Positions 8,382 to 17,606 of a DNA stretch of 42,465 nt are shown in pieces; positions within the stretch are counted from its first letter, which is position 1, and each line of letters opens with the position of its first letter. The position numbers were made by a program, and so were the translations under genes. A model generated the notes under the pieces. It was not told the DNA's origin. It made no database searches and saw only the letters and a list, made by a program, of their open reading frames with translations. The DNA is taken from the NCBI GenBank assembly GCA_023412495.1, contig JAEYNP010000011.1:1-42465 (forward strand). Direction: 5' to 3'. Source of the DNA: Pseudomonadota bacterium (GTDB lineage: Bacteria; Desulfobacterota; Desulfobulbia; Desulfobulbales; Desulfocapsaceae).

Positions 8382-8666
8382 ATGACTGTTAAAATTTTCA
8401 TCAAAAGAAAAGTTACTCCGAACAACGTTCTCGACCTGACCGTTCTTCTGAAAAAACTGCGCAGTCTCACCCTCAACCAATCCGGTTACATATACGGAGA
8501 AACCTTGAAAAGAGTCGATAAACAGGACGAATGCATGGTCATCAGCACCTGGCGGTCGATAGACGACTGGAATGCATGGCTCAACAATGATGAACGTATC
8601 GCCATTCAACGCCAAATAGATAATCTACTCGGCGAAAAGACCGAATACGCAGTCTACGAAGTTTAA
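8382..8666 (+). CDS. Antibiotic biosynthesis monooxygenase (ABM)-domain protein
   Basis: 94 aa, single ferredoxin-like ABM domain (PF03992 type), as in YgiN-like quinol monooxygenases and heme-degrading relatives. Typical features are the N-terminal strand VKIFIKRKV, the ETLKRVDKQDECMVISTWRSIDDWNAWLN block and the C-terminal strand EYAVYEV. The ATG at 8382 is chosen over that at 8376 because AAAGGAG (8369-8375) ends right before 8376 and gives proper spacing only for 8382. Substrate unknown. Monocistronic, with its own predicted promoter. Confidence 0.75.
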   Translation: MTVKIFIKRKVTPNNVLDLTVLLKKLRSLTLNQSGYIYGETLKRVDKQDECMVISTWRSIDDWNAWLNNDERIAIQRQIDNLLGEKTEYAVYEV

Positions 8667-9048
8667 GGGAACGTTTATGAAATAACAGAAAACAATCGTT
8701 CCTATTTCGTTCCGGCCCGTTATAGCGTTTCAGAACCTGATTCCTGTCAAGCTCAGCTTGGTTACGTAGAAGGTAATTTCCTTTCTCATACCGGCCACTT
8801 TCCTTTTTTCTCCCGGTATTTAAAAACCAACTGTACCGCATCCTGCAATCTGTGGTACAGTTGTTCCTCTTTTTCGCTTGCCGCTGCTTTGTAAACTCGT
8901 AGGCCCTCTGCTGTCGAGAAGGAAATAATAACGTTTAATCAGAAACATTTGGCTTTTTCATTTGCTTTACTGGTTTGAGTGTAGAGGTTTCCTGGTGTAG
9001 AGATTTGGCTTAGTTTTTTACCATACCAATCTTCAATTCGAGGACACA
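8667..9048. other. Intergenic region, 382 bp, no gene seen
   Basis: AT-rich spacer between the ABM-domain gene and oadG. No convincing reading frame on either strand. It holds one strong inverted repeat (listed separately). Confidence 0.6.
8828..8863. terminator. 10-bp inverted repeat, possible bidirectional terminator or operator
   Basis: CAACTGTACC (8828-8837) and GGTACAGTTG (8854-8863) form a perfect 10-bp stem with a 16-nt loop. T-rich tracts flank it on both strands (TTCCTCTTTTTC on plus, GTTTTTAAATA on minus). It is 160 nt past the ABM gene and 185 nt before oadG. Confidence 0.4.
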
Positions 9049-9321
9049 ATGATTTTTGAAGGTGTAAAACTCATGCTCGTCGGCATGACGACCGTCATGC
9101 TTTTTCTTGGTCTGATGATTCTCTTCATCAACCTGGTTGCCCGACTGACCCAAAACGTGGCCCTGCGCGAGTTGGAGACCATGAAGAGGGAAAGGGAACT
9201 CCTGGCGCAAAACCGGAAAAAGACCAAGAAGGAGGCCGTAGCGGACGAAGCCGATGAGGATATCGCGGTGATCGCAGCCGCGGTAGCAGCCTTTGAAGCT
9301 GAACGGGTTGCCAGGGCTTGA
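9049..9321 (+). CDS. oadG: Oxaloacetate decarboxylase-type gamma subunit (OadG/MmdD family)
   Basis: 90 aa. One transmembrane helix (about 7-31, VKLMLVGMTTVMLFLGLMILFINLV), a basic charged cytoplasmic segment, then the acidic/alanine-rich end DEDIAVIAAAVAAFEAER that is typical of OadG and anchors the carboxyltransferase subunit. GAGG precedes the ATG. It assembles the biotin-dependent, sodium-translocating decarboxylase with the OadA-like and OadB-like proteins encoded next, after a 244-bp leader. Confidence 0.85.
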   Translation: MIFEGVKLMLVGMTTVMLFLGLMILFINLVARLTQNVALRELETMKRERELLAQNRKKTKKEAVADEADEDIAVIAAAVAAFEAERVARA

Positions 9322-9402
9322 ACCTGCCGCAGGTGTGTTTTCTTCAATCACGGTTGTAATTCGGTCGCAGTTTTAGCTTTCGTTTCAGTAGCAGAACAGA
9401 GG

Positions 9403-9424
9403 GCTCCCCACACAAGGGGGCAGC
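9403..9424 (+). promoter_or_regulatory. GC-rich hairpin at the start of the oadA leader
   Basis: TCCCC / GGGGG stem with an ACACAA loop, extended by GC/GC pairs over a small bulge, just 5' of two tandem hairpin repeats. No T-tract follows. Confidence 0.3.
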
Positions 9425-9428
9425 AAGC

Positions 9429-9539
9429 ACCTTCACGAATTTCATTTCATAAGAAGAATGAACTTCCAAGGTTCCAACCCCATCTGAGCTGGACCTTCAC
9501 GAAATTCATCTTTTAAGCCAAGAAATGCATTTCCAAGGT
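9429..9539 (+). repeat. Two tandem imperfect repeats that fold into the same hairpin, oadA leader
   Basis: Copy 1 spans 9429-9472 and copy 2 spans 9493-9539, a 64-nt period. Both begin ACCTTCACGAA and end TTCCAAGGT. Each folds with a 5-bp outer stem ACCTT/AAGGT, an asymmetric CAC versus C internal loop, then a second stem: GAA-T-TTCATTT with GAATGAA-C-TTC in copy 1, GAAAT-T-CAT with ATG-C-ATTTC in copy 2. Arm bases differ between copies while pairing is kept. The array ends 27 nt before the oadA GTG start, so it lies in the leader or just upstream of it. Confidence 0.55.
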
Positions 9540-9565
9540 ACTAAAAACAAGCGAGGAGAGAAACG

Positions 9566-11374
9566 GTGAGTAAAAAAGTTATTCAATTCATGGACACATC
9601 GTTCCGGGACGGTTTTCAGTCCGTCTTCGGCGCAAGGGTATTAACCGATGACTTCATGCCTGCGGTCAAGGCCTCCGTTGATGCCGGAATCACCAATATC
9701 GAGGCCGGCGGCGGAGCCCGGTTCCAGAGCCTGTTTTTCTACTGCGGCGAATCCGCCTTCGATATGATGGACCGCTTCCGCAAGGAGGTCGGACCTGATG
9801 TGGCTCTGCAGACGCTGGCCCGCGGCATCAACGTGGTCGCCCTCAGCCAGTGTCCCCGCGATATCATCGACCTGCATGCCAAGATGTTCAAGAAGCACGG
9901 CATGACCACCATCCGCAACTTCGATGCCTTGAACGATGTCCGCAACCTTGAATACTCCGGCGAGCGCATCGCCCACCACGGCCTGCGCCACCAGGTGGTC
10001 GTCTCCATGATGGAGCTGCCCCCCGGCTGCACCGGCGCCCATACTCCCGAATTCTACATCGACCGGCTGAAGCAGATTTTGGATGCCAACATCCCCTTCC
10101 ACTCCATCTGCTTCAAGGATGCCTCCGGCACCTCCAACCCGCGCAAGGTCTACGAGACCCTGAAGGCGGCCCGGAAACTGGTCTCCGCCGATACCATCCT
10201 CTGGTTCCATACCCACGACACCGCCGGGCTTGGCATCTCCCAGAACATGGCCGCCATCGAGGGCGGCGCCGACGGCGTCGACCTGGCCAAATCGCCGGTC
10301 AGCGGCGGCACCTGCCAGCCGGACATCCTGTCGATGATGCACGCCCTGAAGGGCACCGACTACACCCTCGATCTCGACTACGAAAAGATCATCAAGGCGG
10401 TGGACGCCTTCGAGGAGGCAATGAAGGAATACTTCTTCCCGCCGGAAGCCAAGATGGTCTCGCCGATGGTGACGCTGTCGCCCATGCCCGGCGGGGCCCT
10501 GACCGCCAACACCATGATGATGCGGGACACCGGCACCCTGCACCTCTATCCGCAGGTCATCAAGGAGATGTCCGAGGTAGTCGCCCGGGGCGGTTTCGGC
10601 ACCTCGGTCACTCCTGTTTCCCAGTTCTACTTCCAGCAGGCCTACCTCAACGTCACCCAGGGCAAGTGGAAGAAGATCAACCCGCAGTACGGCAACATGG
10701 TCCTCGGTTACTTCGGCCGCACCCCGGTGCCGCCCGATCCGGAGATCGTCAAGATCGCCTCCGAGCAGCTCGGCAAGCCGGTCTTCACCGAGAACCCGCT
10801 CGACATCCTCGAGCCGGGCATCCCCAAGGCCACCAAGATCCTCCAGGACAACAACCTGCCGGTCACCGAGGAGAATATCTTCATCATCGCCAGCTGCGAG
10901 CAGAAGGGTCTCGATTTCCTCCTCGGCAAGGCGAACGTCAATATCCGCAAGATCACCGACAAGAAGGAAGAGGCCAAGCCTGCCGCCGGCAAGAAGCCCT
11001 CTCCCGCCGCACCCGCTACGGCCCCGATGGGACCAAGGAATTACACCATCACCGTCAACAACCGGGCTTACAACGTGACGGTCGCCGAAGGCGGCGCCAT
11101 TCAGGCCGCACCGGTCCAGGCGGCCACACCCCAGCCCGCTCCCGCCGCACCCGCCGGCGAAGGCCAGATCGTTGAAGCCCCGACTCCGGGCATCATTGTC
11201 AAGGTCCTGGTCGAGGTCGGCTCTGTCGTCGCAAAGAACCAGCCGCTGGTGGTCATGGAAGCGATGAAGATGGAATCCGAGGTGAATGCACCGATCGCCG
11301 GCAAGATCGCCGAAGTTCATATTTCTTCCGGCGATGCCGTTCAGGCCGGCGATGCGCTCTTCACCATTGGCTGA
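9566..11374 (+). CDS. oadA: Biotin-dependent oxaloacetate decarboxylase / pyruvate carboxylase B-type subunit (OadA family)
   Basis: 602 aa with a GTG start and AGGAG 7 nt upstream. The N-terminal TIM-barrel carboxyltransferase begins with [10 protein letters not shown], a variant of the usual DT(T/S)LRDAHQS. The active-site segments ICFKDASGT (Lys) and HTHDTAG (metal His pair) are intact. A conserved carboxylase domain (about 290-470) follows, then an Ala/Pro linker and a biotinyl domain with EAMKMES; the biotin-accepting lysine is Lys568. In the family it moves CO2 between oxaloacetate and biotin. With OadB and OadG it forms a sodium-pumping decarboxylase, or runs as a transcarboxylase in propionate metabolism. 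Confidence 0.92.
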   Translation: MSKKVIQFMDTSFRDGFQSVFGARVLTDDFMPAVKASVDAGITNIEAGGGARFQSLFFYCGESAFDMMDRFRKEVGPDVALQTLARGINVVALSQCPRDIIDLHAKMFKKHGMTTIRNFDALNDVRNLEYSGERIAHHGLRHQVVVSMMELPPGCTGAHTPEFYIDRLKQILDANIPFHSICFKDASGTSNPRKVYETLKAARKLVSADTILWFHTHDTAGLGISQNMAAIEGGADGVDLAKSPVSGGTCQPDILSMMHALKGTDYTLDLDYEKIIKAVDAFEEAMKEYFFPPEAKMVSPMVTLSPMPGGALTANTMMMRDTGTLHLYPQVIKEMSEVVARGGFGTSVTPVSQFYFQQAYLNVTQGKWKKINPQYGNMVLGYFGRTPVPPDPEIVKIASEQLGKPVFTENPLDILEPGIPKATKILQDNNLPVTEENIFIIASCEQKGLDFLLGKANVNIRKITDKKEEAKPAAGKKPSPAAPATAPMGPRNYTITVNNRAYNVTVAEGGAIQAAPVQAATPQPAPAAPAGEGQIVEAPTPGIIVKVLVEVGSVVAKNQPLVVMEAMKMESEVNAPIAGKIAEVHISSGDAVQAGDALFTIG

Positions 11375-11429
11375 AATCTCAAGGTTCCAGGATTACCGGG
11401 AACCTTTTCTTCTTCGTTCGGAAAAAATT

Positions 11430-12944
11430 ATGAAAATACGACTCTTCATGCTTCTTCTGCTGGGACTGTGGGGTATCCTGGGGTCTTCCGCGCTGGCCGC
11501 GGACGATACCCTGGATATCGTCGCGCCGGCGGATGCCAAGATCGTTCGGGTTCTCGCCCACCAGGGAGGATTTGTCTACAGCGGCGACGAGATCGCCACC
11601 CTGAAAAAGGAGGATGGCACGGTGATCGTCCTCAGGGCCGGTGCGGCGGGGAAGATCGCCAGCCTCAATGCCGCGGCCTTCCAGAAAGTCCATGAGGGCG
11701 AAATGCTGGGGACCCTGACGGTCAGCCAGGTGGTGGCGGACCAGCCGACCACCGTGGCCGGCAGGAAACTACCACCTTACAACGAGCTGCTGGTCAGTCT
11801 CCTGAAAACTACCGGAATCTACGGTCTTTACCAGAGCCAGACCACCCAGGACTGGACGGTCGGCATCGGCCGGGTCCTGATGAGCGGTGTCGCCCTCATC
11901 CTGCTCTATCTCGGCATCTTCAAGGGCTTCGAGCCGCTGCTCCTCGTGCCCATCGGCTTCGGCGCCCTGCTCTCCAATATCCCACTTGCCGGCATCGCCG
12001 AGCCGGGGGGAATCCTCTATTACGTGTATGAGGTCGGCATCAACACCGGCGTCTTCCCCCTGCTCATCTTCATGGGCGTCGGCGCCTTGACCGATTTCGG
12101 GCCGATGCTCGCCAACCCGCGGACGATCCTGCTGGGCGGTGCGGCGCAATTGGGCATCTTCGCGACCCTGCTGGGCGCCCTGTGGCTTTCCGACGTGGTC
12201 CCGGGCATCAACTTCTCCCTGCGGGACGCCGCCTCCATAGGCATCATCGGCGGAGCCGACGGGCCGACGGCGATTTTTCTCTCCAGCCAGCTCTCCCCAC
12301 GGCTGCTCGGCTCGATCGCCATTGCCGCCTATTCCTATATGGCCCTGGTGCCGCTGATCCAGCCGCCCATCATGAAGTGGCTGACCACCGAGGAGGAGCG
12401 GAAGATCAAGATGGTGCAACTGCGGCATGTCTCGAAGCTTGAGAAGATCATCCTGCCGCTCATGGTACTGTTCATCTGCTCGATGCTGCTGCCCTCGGCG
12501 GCTCCCCTGATCGGCATGTTCATGCTCGGCAATTTGGCCAAGGAGTGCGGGGTGGTGGACCGGCTATCCGATACCATCAAGAACGCCCTGATGTATACGG
12601 TCATCGTCTTCCTGGGCCTGGCCGTCGGCAGCAAGCTATCCGCCGACAAGTTCCTCAATCTGGAGACGCTCGGAATCCTGTTCCTCGGCATGATCGCCTT
12701 CGGCATAGGCACCGCCGGCGGCGTCCTCATGGCCAAGCTTATGAACAAAATGTCGAAAAACCCGATCAACCCGCTGATCGGCGCAGCAGGCGTCTCCGCG
12801 GTGCCGATGGCTGCCCGCGTGGTCAACAAGGTGGGTCTGGAGGCCAATCCGCAGAATCACCTGCTCATGCACGCCATGGGGCCGAACGTTTCCGGCGTCA
12901 TCGGTTCCGCCGTGGCCGCGGGCGTACTGCTTGCCCTGCTGTAG
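11430..12944 (+). CDS. oadB: Sodium-translocating decarboxylase beta subunit (OadB family) with N-terminal signal peptide and lipoyl-like domain
   Basis: 504 aa from ATG 11430. The C-terminal approximately 380 residues are a canonical OadB: multiple membrane helices, the [12 protein letters not shown] segment with the essential Asp, and the [18 protein letters not shown] segment with conserved Asn, Gly and Ser for sodium transport. Unusual is the N-terminus: a signal peptide ([15 protein letters not shown] to ALA, about 1-23) and then about 75 residues resembling a biotinyl/lipoyl hammerhead ([29 protein letters not shown]) without the MKM biotinylation motif. This domain would face the periplasm. 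It starts 55 nt after oadA, and a strong terminator follows. Confidence 0.9.
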   Translation: MKIRLFMLLLLGLWGILGSSALAADDTLDIVAPADAKIVRVLAHQGGFVYSGDEIATLKKEDGTVIVLRAGAAGKIASLNAAAFQKVHEGEMLGTLTVSQVVADQPTTVAGRKLPPYNELLVSLLKTTGIYGLYQSQTTQDWTVGIGRVLMSGVALILLYLGIFKGFEPLLLVPIGFGALLSNIPLAGIAEPGGILYYVYEVGINTGVFPLLIFMGVGALTDFGPMLANPRTILLGGAAQLGIFATLLGALWLSDVVPGINFSLRDAASIGIIGGADGPTAIFLSSQLSPRLLGSIAIAAYSYMALVPLIQPPIMKWLTTEEERKIKMVQLRHVSKLEKIILPLMVLFICSMLLPSAAPLIGMFMLGNLAKECGVVDRLSDTIKNALMYTVIVFLGLAVGSKLSADKFLNLETLGILFLGMIAFGIGTAGGVLMAKLMNKMSKNPINPLIGAAGVSAVPMAARVVNKVGLEANPQNHLLMHAMGPNVSGVIGSAVAAGVLLALL

Positions 12945-12966
12945 GAAGATATTTTCATCAAAAGTG

Positions 12967-12996
12967 AAAGGGCTGCCCGATCGGGCAGCCCTTTTT
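12967..12996. terminator. Strong bidirectional intrinsic terminator
   Basis: Perfect 14-bp palindromic stem AAAGGGCTGCCCGA / TCGGGCAGCCCTTT followed by TT on the plus strand, with an A-tract upstream giving a T-tract on the minus strand. It separates convergent oadB (stop 12944) and fabI (stop 13035). Confidence 0.92.
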
Positions 12997-13034
12997 GGTA
13001 TGACTCGAAGAGAAGATCGTGTGGTTGATTCTCG

Positions 13035-13847
13035 TCATCCCACTGTCCTGGCCACGATCTCTCGGTCGAAGTAATTGACGGCCATGCCGGCATCGACCAC
13101 GATGGTCTGGCAGTTGATGCCAGAGGCCCGGGTTGACAGCAGGAAAACCGCGGTATCCGCAGCCTCCTGGGTGGTAAGCGCCCGTTTCCTGAGGGTCGCC
13201 TTTTCGGCGAAGAGATAGCTGTCGATATAGCCGGGGATGCCGGCCGAGGCCGAGGTCTTCAAGAGGCCGGGGGCCACGGCGTTGAACCGCACTCGGGAAA
13301 ACTCGGAAAAACTCTTGGCGAGAAAGCAGAGCGAGGAGTCGAGGGCGGCCTTGATCGGGGCCATGTAGCCATAGTTTTCCGCAGCCATCCGGGTGGTCGA
13401 GATGGAAATAGTGACCACCGACCCGTCTGTCGCCAGCAGGTCTTTAAAATGATTGGCGATGCTGATGAAGGAAAAGCAGGAGACATTGACCGCCTGGAGG
13501 AAATCGTCTTTCCTCGTTTCATGGAAGGGCTTCATGCCGCCCGTGTAGTTGGCGAAGGCGATGGAGTGGACGATGCCATCGATCCTGCCGCCTTCCGCCG
13601 CGCCGATGACCGCCGCGATCTCGTCGCGGACCCTGACGATATTGGCTTCTTCCTCGACATCGCAGATGAAGACCCTCGATTCGGGAAAAAGCTTCTCCGC
13701 AGTCGCCGCCCGCTCCGCCGAACGGACCACATGGATGACCTCCGCCCCCTCTTCCGCGAGGACCCTGCCGATGGCGCAGGCCACGGATTTCTTGTTGGCA
13801 AGACCGAAGACCACAAAACTTTTCTTTTCTATCCCCAGAAAACTCAT
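13035..13847 (-). CDS. fabI: Enoyl-ACP reductase [NADH], FabI-type
   Basis: 270 aa SDR-fold protein with FabI-specific features: [24 protein letters not shown] nucleotide-binding start, IVHSIAFAN, and the Y-x6-K active site in [12 protein letters not shown] (not the general SDR YxxxK). The substrate-binding loop ([17 protein letters not shown]) and the C-terminal [13 protein letters not shown] also fit. It carries out the last reduction in each round of fatty-acid elongation. Divergent from the hydantoinase-like gene across 260 bp; Shine-Dalgarno weak (GGAA). Confidence 0.88.
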   Translation of the reverse strand: MSFLGIEKKSFVVFGLANKKSVACAIGRVLAEEGAEVIHVVRSAERAATAEKLFPESRVFICDVEEEANIVRVRDEIAAVIGAAEGGRIDGIVHSIAFANYTGGMKPFHETRKDDFLQAVNVSCFSFISIANHFKDLLATDGSVVTISISTTRMAAENYGYMAPIKAALDSSLCFLAKSFSEFSRVRFNAVAPGLLKTSASAGIPGYIDSYLFAEKATLRKRALTTQEAADTAVFLLSTRASGINCQTIVVDAGMAVNYFDREIVARTVG

Positions 13848-14041
13848 GAAAATTTAGTTCCAGAAAGAGTAAAATTCCACCGGCTGGTCGTATCCCCGAT
13901 CCGTCCGGACCATCCCGTTTCTTCCTGCGACACCATACACCAGTGTCGAAGAAAACAACAGGCCGAAGGGACGGCTGAACCCACGCCTGCACGAAATCAC
14001 CGAAGGGCCGTGCCCCTTTTCCCCTTGGTTTTTCCGTCGAC

Positions 14042-14052
14042 TATACGGTATA
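14042..14052. promoter_or_regulatory. TATAC-G-GTATA dyad between fabI and the hydantoinase-like gene
   Basis: Perfect 11-bp palindrome 56 nt upstream of the hydantoinase-like start. It overlaps a possible -10 (GTATAT, 17 nt after TTGGTT). Operator or plain promoter AT core; cannot tell. Confidence 0.25.
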
Positions 14053-14107
14053 TGGTCAATACACGACAACTCCTTCTCATTCATATCCCCAGTACCAAAT
14101 TCAGTTC

Positions 14108-15751
14108 ATGCAAAGATACATCATCGGAATCGATACCGGCGGCACCTACACCGACGCCGTCCTCCTCGATAGAGAGACAGGCCGGGTTCTGGCCAAGGCC
14201 AAGAAACCGACCACTCATTTCGCCCTGGCCCGCGGCACCGGGGAGGCTCTGGCGGCGCTTCTCGCCGAAAGCGGCGCCGACCCGGCGAAAATCCACTCCG
14301 TCTGCATTTCCTCGACGCTTGCCACCAATTCCGTCGTGGAAAACAAGGGAGCACGGGTGGCGGTCATTGTCATAGGCTATGTGAAGCACTTCAAGCTGCC
14401 GGTGACGGCGGTGGTCTTCGTCAAGGGGGGACACAACATCCACGGTCAAGAGGAGGAGCCACTCGATATCGAATATCTGGTCTCGCTGGTCGAGGGACTG
14501 AAGAACGAGGTCGATGCCTATGGGATCTGCTCTGCCATGTCCATGCACAATCCGGCCCACGAGCTGGTGGCGGAAGAGGCCATCGCCATGCTCGATCCCA
14601 AACCCGTTTTCTCCTCCCACCGGATCAGTCGGCTGACCGGCATGCAGGAACGGGCCGCCACCGCCGGGCTCCACGCCAAACTGATGCCCATCATGGACAG
14701 CTTCGTCCGCGGCGTGCAGGAGGCCATGGCCAGGCAGGGCCTGACTTGTCCGATGGTGGTTGTCGGCGGCAACGGCCGCCCGCTCGCCGCGGACCGCGCC
14801 ATCACCGAAGCGGCCATGACGGTCGCCAGCGGCCCCGCCTGCACCGCCCATTTCGGCGCGGCCCAGGGCGAAAACGAGTGCCTGGTCATCGACGTCGGCG
14901 GCACCACCACCGATATCGCCATGATCGCCGCCAGCCGACCCCTGATCGCCGCCGACGGCTGCCAGATAGGCCTGTGGAAGACCCATATCGAGGCGGTGGA
15001 CATGCACACTGCGGGAATCGGCGGCGACAGCCATGTCCATATCGACGAGCATGGAAAACTTTCCATCGGCCCCTCGCGCGTTACGCCGCTGGCCATGGCC
15101 GGGGCGGAAATGCCGGCGCCGGGCGACTGGCTGGGGACGGCGAACCGCGGGCGGCTGATCGTGCTGCGGCCCGAGGCCGAAAACGAACTCCCGGACAACG
15201 AATTGACCAAGCTGCTCCGCGAGGCGGATCGGCTGACGCCTGCGACCATCCGCGAACGGACGGGTCTCGGCGGGGTGCCGCTCGACATCCAGCTGGAACA
15301 GCTGACCCGCCGGCAGCAGATCTTCGAATGCGGCTTCACCCCGACCGATGCCCTCCATGTGCTTGAGGCGATCGACCTCGGCGACCGGGCCGCTGCCGTG
15401 GAGGGAGCGGAGATCCTCGGCCGGGCCATGAACCTGAGCGGGCGGAAATTCGCCGAGCTCGTGGTCTCAACCACCAGCGAGCTGATCGAGAACATGATTA
15501 TCGACTACATAATCCAGCATTACTGGAAAAATACACTGACCGGCTTCATCTCCACCCGAAAGAACCATCCCGTCCTCGGCGTCGAATTTTCGCTGAAGAT
15601 TCCGCTGATCGGCATCGGCGCGGCCGCCCGCTACTTCCTCCCAACGGTGGCCGAGCGGCTCAAGACCACTGTCAGCTTTCCAGAGAACTGCGAAGTGGGC
15701 AATGCCGTCGGCGCGGCCATGATCGGGCTGGCGGGGGCAACTCGCCCTTGA
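14108..15751 (+). CDS. Hydantoinase/oxoprolinase family protein (HyuA-like, ASKHA fold)
   Basis: 547 aa. It starts with the phosphate-binding loop GIDTGGTYTDAVLLD and has a second ASKHA phosphate motif CLVIDVGGTTTDIAMI, as in N-methylhydantoinase A/5-oxoprolinase proteins. The HISRLTGMQERAATAGLHAKL-like region and the C-terminal GNAVGAAMIGLAG also fit. It is shorter than full HyuA (about 690 aa), resembling the compact bacterial and archaeal versions whose substrate is mostly unknown. Weak Shine-Dalgarno. Probably cotranscribed with the metallophosphoesterase gene starting 37 nt later. Confidence 0.8.
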   Translation: MQRYIIGIDTGGTYTDAVLLDRETGRVLAKAKKPTTHFALARGTGEALAALLAESGADPAKIHSVCISSTLATNSVVENKGARVAVIVIGYVKHFKLPVTAVVFVKGGHNIHGQEEEPLDIEYLVSLVEGLKNEVDAYGICSAMSMHNPAHELVAEEAIAMLDPKPVFSSHRISRLTGMQERAATAGLHAKLMPIMDSFVRGVQEAMARQGLTCPMVVVGGNGRPLAADRAITEAAMTVASGPACTAHFGAAQGENECLVIDVGGTTTDIAMIAASRPLIAADGCQIGLWKTHIEAVDMHTAGIGGDSHVHIDEHGKLSIGPSRVTPLAMAGAEMPAPGDWLGTANRGRLIVLRPEAENELPDNELTKLLREADRLTPATIRERTGLGGVPLDIQLEQLTRRQQIFECGFTPTDALHVLEAIDLGDRAAAVEGAEILGRAMNLSGRKFAELVVSTTSELIENMIIDYIIQHYWKNTLTGFISTRKNHPVLGVEFSLKIPLIGIGAAARYFLPTVAERLKTTVSFPENCEVGNAVGAAMIGLAGATRP

Positions 15752-15759
15752 CCATGACT

Positions 15760-15787
15760 CCTGGCACCTGAAACCTGGCACCTGATC
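15760..15787. repeat. Four-unit heptamer tandem repeat (CCTGRMA type)
   Basis: CCTGGCA, CCTGAAA, CCTGGCA, CCTGATC: four 7-mers filling nearly the whole 37-nt gap between the hydantoinase-like stop and the metallophosphoesterase ATG. Same unit number and length (28 nt) as the array at 7410-7437. Confidence 0.6.
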
Positions 15788-15788
15788 C

Positions 15789-16382
15789 ATGAAGATCCTA
15801 AGCGTCGCCGACTGTGTGGAAAAGGAACTGCTGGAAACGGTAGGCGGGGCCCCGGCCGTCGCCGGCGTAGATCTTATCCTCTCCTGCGGCGATTTGCCCC
15901 CGGAGTACCTCACCGCCCTGCACGACCGCTACCGGGTGCCGCTGCTCTATGTCCTCGGCAACCACGATCTCCGTTACGCAAAGATCCCGCCGCGGGGCTG
16001 TCTGCATATCGACCGTCGGATCTTCCAACTCGGGACCACGAAGATCATCGGCTTCTCCGGGAGCAGATGGTATAATGGCAATATCAATCAGTACACGGAA
16101 GAGCAGATGGCCCGCTTTGTCAAGAAGATGCGCTTTCAGCTCTGGCGGCAAAAAGGTGTGGATGTGGTAGTCACCCATGCTCCGCCGCGGCACATCCATG
16201 ACGCGGAGGACCGCTGCCACCGAGGCTTTCGCTGCTTTCGGCAGCTTATCGACAAGTACCGGCCCCGCTACTTTATTCACGGTCACATCCATGCACTGTT
16301 CACCGACGACAGCCAGCGGATAACCGTGCGCAACTCAACATCGGTCGTCAACAGCTATGGTCACTTTGTTTTCGAAATTTAA
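15789..16382 (+). CDS. Calcineurin-like metallophosphoesterase
   Basis: 197 aa. Metal-binding blocks CGDLPPEY, LGNHD, VTHAPPRH and HGHIH follow the calcineurin-like order. The first block, usually DxH, is ADCVE here (Asp8, with Val at the His position), a substitution that may define a subfamily or reduce one metal site. The substrate (cyclic nucleotide, nucleotide or phosphoprotein) is unknown. Its 3' end overlaps the next gene by 26 nt. Confidence 0.8.
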   Translation: MKILSVADCVEKELLETVGGAPAVAGVDLILSCGDLPPEYLTALHDRYRVPLLYVLGNHDLRYAKIPPRGCLHIDRRIFQLGTTKIIGFSGSRWYNGNINQYTEEQMARFVKKMRFQLWRQKGVDVVVTHAPPRHIHDAEDRCHRGFRCFRQLIDKYRPRYFIHGHIHALFTDDSQRITVRNSTSVVNSYGHFVFEI

Positions 16383-17472
16383 CCCGTTCGCCGCCCTGAA
16401 GAAGGCGAGGAGGGAGAAGGACAACGAGGCCGAAAATACCAGCAGCTTCAACACCCGGCAGGAACAGGAGGAGGCATACGAGGCGGTGGAGCGCGGGACG
16501 CTCATGGTGCCTCTCGAGAAGATCGTCGGCAGCGTCGGCCGCTACCACGACTTCGACAACCAGTTCCGCACCCACTCCCACAACTATGACGAGCGGCAGA
16601 AGGCCATCATCGACGCCATGAAGGAAGGCAAGACCATGCCGGCCATCTCCCTCTACCAGATCAAAGAGGACTACTTCATCCTCGACGGCCACCACCGCTT
16701 CCGCGCCGCCCTGGAACTGGGCCACTCCCATATCCGGGCCCGCATCGTCGAGCTGCTGCCCTCCACCAACACCCTGGAGAACAAGCTCTACCTGGAAAAG
16801 GTCGAGTTCCGCGACAAGGCCGGGCTCCGGGACTGCATCGACGTCACCGAGCTCGGCCAGAATCCCCATCTGGAATGGCAGGTCGAGGAGCACAGGCGTT
16901 ACCTCAGCCGCGAGAAGAAGCAGGAGATCGAGTTCAAGCATGCCGCCCTCGACTGGTACCGCACCATCTACAAGCCGCTTGCAACCATCATCGCCAAGGA
17001 CGGGCTGATCAAGTCCTTTCCCGGCCGGACGGTGGACGACCTCTATCTCTACATCTCCGTTCACCAGTGGGAAATCGGGAAAAAGCGCAAATACGGGATC
17101 GAGATCGACAAGCTCATCCCCACCGACATGGAGGTCTTCAGAAAGAGAATGGCGGAGCATGCCGAACAGGGGTATCCGGAGATGAAGCGGGAAATCACCG
17201 TCTTCATCCTGTTGAACGTCGACGGCAAGTACGAGCAGCAGATCTTCGACAAGCTGCTCGCCCTGGACGAGGTGGTCGAGATCCATACGGTGCACGGCTC
17301 CATCGACATGATCGCCAAGATCACCCTGATGCGCGACCTGCTCGCCTCCGACGCCGAGATCCTCTCCCAGTTCATCCTCTCCACCATCAGGCAATGGAAG
17401 GGCGTGCTCTCCACCCAGACCCTGATCCCGGGGATGTCGCGGGTCAAGGACAAGGATCGCTGCCTGATCTGA
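16357..17472 (+). CDS. ParB-like domain fused to an Lrp/AsnC-type RAM domain
   Basis: 371 aa. Residues about 50-140 hold a ParB/Srx-like fold with the DGHHRFRAALELG motif (YFILDGHHRF), which in this superfamily binds or hydrolyses nucleotides. The middle is helical and charged. Residues about 283-360 (EITVFILLNVDGKYEQQIFDKLLALDEVVEIHTVHGSIDMIAKI, then TQTLIPG) match the ligand-binding RAM/ACT-like domain of Lrp/AsnC regulators, without the usual N-terminal helix-turn-helix. It may be a metabolite-sensing regulator or enzyme (inference). The start overlaps the metallophosphoesterase gene and has no clear Shine-Dalgarno, so a later start is possible. Confidence 0.65.
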   Translation: MVTLFSKFNPFAALKKARREKDNEAENTSSFNTRQEQEEAYEAVERGTLMVPLEKIVGSVGRYHDFDNQFRTHSHNYDERQKAIIDAMKEGKTMPAISLYQIKEDYFILDGHHRFRAALELGHSHIRARIVELLPSTNTLENKLYLEKVEFRDKAGLRDCIDVTELGQNPHLEWQVEEHRRYLSREKKQEIEFKHAALDWYRTIYKPLATIIAKDGLIKSFPGRTVDDLYLYISVHQWEIGKKRKYGIEIDKLIPTDMEVFRKRMAEHAEQGYPEMKREITVFILLNVDGKYEQQIFDKLLALDEVVEIHTVHGSIDMIAKITLMRDLLASDAEILSQFILSTIRQWKGVLSTQTLIPGMSRVKDKDRCLI

Positions 17473-17606
17473 CGGGTGGGATTCTCGCCGCCTGCGACAA
17501 TTACCGCCTGTTTCCGATCAACCATCCTGAGCCGAATCGATAGGGCAAGAGGTCCGATCAAGGCTGCGACGGCCATGAGTCATTCCGGGCACCCTTAGCA
17601 AAGAAA

